Of a stretch of DNA of 50,356 nucleotides, positions 47,048-50,356 are shown piece after piece. Every line of letters starts with the position of its first letter. Within the stretch, counting starts at the first letter, position 1. A program made the position numbers and the translations under genes. The stretch is from a virus. The notes under the pieces were generated by a model that made no database searches, was not told where the DNA came from, and saw only the letters and a list, made by a program, of their open reading frames with translations. The DNA lies in the IMG/VR virus record IMGVR_UViG_3300048823_000117, positions 1 to 50,356 of that record; one strand, 5' to 3'.

Positions 47048-48366
47048 AAGTCCATCTGATCGACTTCGAAGAACTCCACATCGAGGAGGGCCGGCAACGA
47101 AAGGACATCTCCGCTGAGGCGATCCTCGAACTGGCCGGCAGCATAACCCACAACGGCCTGATCCACGCTTGTGTAGTCCGCCTTGACGACGAAAACCGAA
47201 CTGTCCTCGTCGCAGGCGAACGTCGTGTAAAAGCGATGGAATACATCTGGAATTTCGGCCAGTCGGTTCGCTATGGCGAATACGATATACCTGCTTATAA
47301 GATCCCGTGTAACTACCTCGGCGAGATCGACCCGATAGCGGCGTTCGAGATTGAGCTTGAGGAAAATATTCGACGTAAGGATATAAGTTGGCAGGAGAGA
47401 GCCCAAGCGGTCGCTCGCCTGGCCAAACTTAAATCTGAACTTGAAGGGGAAGAGCCCTCACCGGCGAGGCTCGCCGAGACCCTAGGGCTGTCCGTCAGTG
47501 GTGGCGGTGGGGGCACCCCTGCCCAAGACGTCCGACAGGACCTCATCCTCGCTCGCCATATGGCCGACCCGGATATCGCGAAGGCGGCTAGCCGGTCGGA
47601 TGCGTTTAAGATCCTCAAGCGCAAGGAAGAAGTAACCCAGAACGCCGCCCTCGGCGCAGCGATCAGCACTCAGACCCTCGCCAACGAGCATAAGCTCCTA
47701 AAGGGGAACTGTCTTGAAATCCTACCTACCCTCCCTGATGCTAGCTTCGACGTTATCCTTAGTGATCCTCCTTATGGCATGGAAGCCCAGGACTTCGGGG
47801 ATTCCGGCGGAACGGGTGGTGCAGTGGGCGGGCACTTCTACGACGACACCCACGACAACTGGATCCGTCTCATGTCTGGCTTGGCAGCAGCGATCGACCG
47901 ACTCGCCAAGCCTCAAGCGCACTTATACCTGTTCTGTGACATCGACAGATTTGCGGCGCTGCGAGATTTCATCGGCGCCAGTGGCGTGTGGAAGTGCTTC
48001 CGCACCCCGCTGATTTGGTTCAACCCAGGAGGTTCTCGTGCACCTTGGCCACAAAACGGACCCCAACGTAAGTCGCAGTATATACTCTATGCTGTCCGGG
48101 GTTCAAAGCCTGTTATTAGTATGCTTGGCGACGTCCTTACTCACGGAAGCGATTCTAACCTTGGACACCACGCACAGAAGCCTGTATCGTTATATAACGA
48201 TTTGCTTCGCCGTAGCGTGCGCCCTGGAGATTCCGTGCTGGATCCTTTTTGCGGGACTGGTACGATCTTCCCGGCCGCCCACGCGCTGAAATGCAAAGCA
48301 ACGGCAATCGAAATGGACGACATGGCCCTTGGAATAGCAGCCGCCCGGCTGAAGGAACTAAAGTGA
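47044..48366 (+). CDS. ParB-like domain fused to a DNA methyltransferase
   Basis: The 440-residue protein joins two parts. The N-terminal ParB/Spo0J domain has box I AGERRVKAM (57-65, the nucleotide-binding GERR) and box II ENIRRKDIS (107-115), then a helical region where ParB has its HTH (ARLAETLGLS), interrupted by a Gly run (GGGGGT). From about 215 a methyltransferase follows with catalytic DPPYGM (241-246) before the AdoMet-binding DPFCGTGT near 405, the beta-class order of N6-adenine or N4-cytosine enzymes. Such fusions are known in phages; the ParB part may guide DNA binding. A parS-type site lies at 34151 in the same genome. Confidence 0.86.
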   Translation: MKVHLIDFEELHIEEGRQRKDISAEAILELAGSITHNGLIHACVVRLDDENRTVLVAGERRVKAMEYIWNFGQSVRYGEYDIPAYKIPCNYLGEIDPIAAFEIELEENIRRKDISWQERAQAVARLAKLKSELEGEEPSPARLAETLGLSVSGGGGGTPAQDVRQDLILARHMADPDIAKAASRSDAFKILKRKEEVTQNAALGAAISTQTLANEHKLLKGNCLEILPTLPDASFDVILSDPPYGMEAQDFGDSGGTGGAVGGHFYDDTHDNWIRLMSGLAAAIDRLAKPQAHLYLFCDIDRFAALRDFIGASGVWKCFRTPLIWFNPGGSRAPWPQNGPQRKSQYILYAVRGSKPVISMLGDVLTHGSDSNLGHHAQKPVSLYNDLLRRSVRPGDSVLDPFCGTGTIFPAAHALKCKATAIEMDDMALGIAAARLKELK

Positions 48367-48695
48367 CCCCCGACAATAAACTCGCCGCGCTGGAACGCGC
48401 CTTCGAAGCCCGCATGATCGACCTTATGAAGGCAACCGATGGGGCTGGTCTCAAGATCATGCTTACACCTCACAGACCAATAACACCAGGAGTTAACCCA
48501 TTAACTGTCCCAGGCAGCGGCATACCAATGCCAGAGGACTTTGTTAAGCAGATCAACACACTGATGTGTAAAGTCGGCGACGTTCATATAGCGTATCGTG
48601 GAGAGGAAGCTCTCGCCCGCAACATCGGCCTATTAGCCGCCGCTTGGGAAGCCGCCGTACGGTACTGGGACTTTAAGAAGGAGGTAGCAAAGTGA
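48363..48695 (+). CDS. Small protein of unknown function
   Basis: The protein has 110 residues from GTG 48363 (GTGA overlap with the methyltransferase stop). It is helical at both ends (NKLAALERAFEARMIDLMKA, ARNIGLLAAAWEAAVRYW) with a Pro-rich middle. No motif is recognised. Confidence 0.65.
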   Translation: MTPDNKLAALERAFEARMIDLMKATDGAGLKIMLTPHRPITPGVNPLTVPGSGIPMPEDFVKQINTLMCKVGDVHIAYRGEEALARNIGLLAAAWEAAVRYWDFKKEVAK

Positions 48696-48901
48696 CAACC
48701 GCCGACCCAATCAACCCTGCCCATTACAAAGCCCACCCCTCTGGAATCGAGTGCATCGAAGTAACTCGGCACTTCAACTTCAACCTCGGCAACGCCATCA
48801 AGTACATCTGGCGAAGCGGCCATAAGGCCAATACCCTGCAGGACCTCAAAAAAGCCCAGTGGTATATTGAAGATGAAATCAAACGCCTGGAGAGCCGCTA
48901 A
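48692..48901 (+). CDS. DUF3310 protein (T7 gp1.7-like nucleotide kinase family)
   Basis: The protein has 69 residues from GTG 48692. NPAHYKAHPSGIECIEVTRHF then FNLGNAIKYIWRSGHK is the full DUF3310 signature. T7 gp1.7, a dGMP/dTMP kinase, contains this domain with extra sequence; this copy is the bare domain, so kinase activity is not assured. It is part of the replication arm. Confidence 0.85.
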   Translation: MTTADPINPAHYKAHPSGIECIEVTRHFNFNLGNAIKYIWRSGHKANTLQDLKKAQWYIEDEIKRLESR

Positions 48902-48902
48902 G

Positions 48903-49097
48903 ATGGCTAACTCATTCGACTCGGCCGGCAACCAGCACTTCACCCGTTATGGCGAGTGGGAAGTTGCTTGTCGGAAGCGCGGCTTACAAGGCCCCGTCGA
49001 TAGCGACTCCGGTAAGCACTTCCTCAACTCGTTCGGCGAGGTCAAGGGCACGTGGAACTCGGTCGGCGGGACAAGTACAGGGGTATTACTTAAATGA
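48903..49097 (+). CDS. Small protein of unknown function
   Basis: The protein has 64 residues from ATG 48903, one base after the previous stop. It is polar (DSAGNQHFTRYGEWEVACRKR, SGKHFLNSFGEVKGTWNSV) and has no recognised motif. The end overlaps the phosphatase-like gene by 4 bp. Confidence 0.6.
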   Translation: MANSFDSAGNQHFTRYGEWEVACRKRGLQGPVDSDSGKHFLNSFGEVKGTWNSVGGTSTGVLLK

Positions 49098-49465
49098 GCC
49101 AAATAGACGAGTCCCGCTACATGCTCCATATGAACCCGTACCAAGGCAACACACTGAAAGCGCTGTTTGTCTGTTCGGGCGGAATCCTTCGATCGCCGAC
49201 CGCCGCCCACTTCGCCCATAAGAAGCTTGGCTGGAATACTCGATCAGCCGGAATCTTAGTTGATGCAGTCCCACAAGTCACAGGAACATTACTTCGTTGG
49301 GCCGATCACATTTTTTGTTTGGAGCGTAAACATGAAAGCTGGATCGTCGAGCATGGAGGGGATCAGTATCTAAATAAGATAACTGTGCTCGATATACCAG
49401 ATAACTTTAGGTATGGAGACGAAGAGCTACTTCGGTTGCTTGATACACATTCAGAACTGAAATGA
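49094..49465 (+). CDS. Low-molecular-weight tyrosine phosphatase-like protein
   Basis: The 123-residue protein carries the P-loop VCSGGILRSP (Cys27-x5-Arg33-Ser34) that defines LMW phosphatases and arsenate reductases, followed by TAAHFAHKKLGWNTRSAGI as in that fold. The general-acid Asp would lie in VLDIPDNFRYGDEELL. It could remove phosphate from host Tyr residues or phage proteins. The start overlaps the previous gene by 4 bp. Confidence 0.82.
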   Translation: MSQIDESRYMLHMNPYQGNTLKALFVCSGGILRSPTAAHFAHKKLGWNTRSAGILVDAVPQVTGTLLRWADHIFCLERKHESWIVEHGGDQYLNKITVLDIPDNFRYGDEELLRLLDTHSELK

Positions 49466-49884
49466 GACCACCCGACTTAATCATCGGTACCAAGGATGAC
49501 CACTACCTCTATCGTTGGCACCTGATCAAGACCCGCTGGCTAAAAATCTACCTACACAAAATCCTTCGGTCGGACGACGAGCGAGCCTTACACGACCACC
49601 CTTGGCATAACATATCAGTCATCCTAAAGGGTGGTTATAAAGAAATCCAAGGCATTCCCTGTGGTGAACGCTGGTACTACCGCCGACCAGGGAATGTAAT
49701 ATTCCGCCGAGCAACTCTACCACATCGATTGGTAGTCTTGAACAAAGAGCCTTGTTGGAGCCTATTTATAACCGGCCCGACTATTCGAGAGTGGGGGTTC
49801 CATTGCGCTCGTGGCTGGCAGCATCACGACAAGATGGTTGAATATAAAGACGGTTACTCTATGCCCAAGGGCGGCTGTCCGTGA
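49462..49884 (+). CDS. Cupin-fold protein
   Basis: The 140-residue protein has the cupin strands: ERALHDHPWHNISVILKGGYKE (His/His/Glu) and RRPGNVIFRRATLPHRLVVL (second His). LHDHPW and the metal-ligand spacing suit a metal-dependent small-molecule enzyme or binding protein. It is coupled to the glycosylase-polymerase gene by a GTGA overlap. The substrate is unknown. Confidence 0.78.
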   Translation: MRPPDLIIGTKDDHYLYRWHLIKTRWLKIYLHKILRSDDERALHDHPWHNISVILKGGYKEIQGIPCGERWYYRRPGNVIFRRATLPHRLVVLNKEPCWSLFITGPTIREWGFHCARGWQHHDKMVEYKDGYSMPKGGCP

Positions 49885-50356
49885 CCAAGGTCCTAATCGT
49901 AGGGGAGGCTCCGGGAGCTGATGAAGAAACATTACAAAGGCCCTTCGTCGGCGTCTCCGGTTGTGAACTCGCCCGCATGTGCGGCGAAGCCGGGTTCCGA
50001 ACCGCCACGACCAGTTGGTCGCCCGCCCTTGGCAAGTACGCCGCCGACTGGTCGGCGTCCGAGTTCACACTTACAAACGTATGCCAGACGCGTCCGCCGG
50101 GCAACGATATTACAGCGTTCTTTGCTAAAGCCAAAAAGGATCGGACGACCTCCCACAAATTACTCCGAGACCGTTATGTTCTTCCTCCGATTAGAGAAGG
50201 ATTCGCCCTTCTTGGCGAAACGATTACCCGCGAGTCGCCGAACCTTATTATTGCAACAGGCAATACGCCGATGTGGGCCCTTACAGGACGCTTTGGTATT
50301 ACAAAATGGCGCGGCAGCCAATTGTACACCGACGGCCAATGCGGACCAGCCGGAAT
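49881..50356 (+). CDS. Uracil-DNA glycosylase / family A DNA polymerase fusion, N-terminal part (continues at base 1)
   Basis: GTG 49881 overlaps the cupin stop (GTGA). The first 170 residues match uracil-DNA glycosylases of the family 4/5 type: motif GEAPGADEE (8-16), FTLTNVCQTRPPGND, NLIIATGNTPMWALTG and the HPAS motif after the junction. The N-terminal CxxC of iron-sulfur family 4 enzymes is not seen, so it may lack the cluster. The frame stays open across the 127-bp overlap into the polymerase, giving an 849-residue fusion. The role may be removal of uracil from the template ahead of synthesis, or merely uracil sensing. Confidence 0.9.
   Translation, partial: MTKVLIVGEAPGADEETLQRPFVGVSGCELARMCGEAGFRTATTSWSPALGKYAADWSASEFTLTNVCQTRPPGNDITAFFAKAKKDRTTSHKLLRDRYVLPPIREGFALLGETITRESPNLIIATGNTPMWALTGRFGITKWRGSQLYTDGQCGPAG
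50230..50356. repeat. Terminal direct repeat, right copy (circular contig overlap)
   Basis: It is identical to bases 1-127 and should be counted once when the genome is closed. Confidence 0.95.

Noticed and set aside
50230-50356. Natural direct terminal repeat as in T7-type phages
   Set aside because: It is 127 bp exactly, the size of a common assembly k-mer, and falls in the middle of a gene. An assembly overlap explains it.
1-50356. Integrase, excisionase or CI/Cro-type lysogeny genes
   Set aside because: I looked for tyrosine or serine recombinase motifs and classic repressor pairs and saw none; the HTH and RHH-like proteins do not by themselves support lysogeny.

Overview
This window is one complete circular phage genome seen as a linear contig. 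Bases 50230-50356 repeat bases 1-127 exactly, so the unique circle is 50,229 bp and the gene that runs off the right end (49881 onward) continues in frame at the left end. The virion genes are those of a P22-like short-tailed phage: P22-type portal, gp4-like and gp10-like tail-neck proteins, ejection proteins, no tape measure, no sheath. The host is probably a proteobacterium. Reasons: sigma70-type promoters, strong Shine-Dalgarno sites, a DUF3309 protein, and a 16-bp site with the chromosomal parS consensus. I see no integrase, CI-like repressor, tRNA or CRISPR, so a lytic lifestyle is the simplest reading.

Layout: two opposed transcription arms diverge from a gene-free control region (33332-34313) and converge at 3664-3667. 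The leftward (minus) arm, 33331 down to 3664, is late: small terminase and structural proteins (33331-31967), a cassette of proteins with Sec signal peptides, two of them glycoside-hydrolase-like (31964-25348), large terminase, portal, co-chaperonin, scaffold and capsid (24416-16801), neck and ejection proteins (16718-8519), a PurD-like ATP-grasp protein, and a lysis block (5700-3664). Most neighbours overlap by 1-4 bp.

The rightward (plus) arm, 34314 to 50229 and on to 3667, is early/middle: many small proteins, often Cys-rich, an endonuclease VII-like resolvase, an HTH protein, a recombination set (Cas4-like nuclease, P-loop ATPase, SSB-like protein), a ParB-adenine/cytosine-N methyltransferase fusion, a DUF3310 protein, a low-molecular-weight phosphatase-like protein, a cupin, a uracil-DNA glycosylase fused to a family A DNA polymerase, and a DUF3987-like ATPase.

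Non-coding signals are rich. There are four copies of a 35-bp dyad (3383, 16747, 33673, 39944) that look like operators for one phage regulator; a repeat-rich candidate origin at 33822-34166 with a Fur-box-like palindrome and a perfect parS; a candidate structured RNA at 41543-41663; five sigma70-like promoters; two good rho-independent terminators; and mutually exclusive hairpins at 34987-35029. Several real genes under 60 codons (3664-3825, 38787-38933, 40374-40487, 41131-41307, 45958-46128) were found by reading overlapping start/stop junctions.
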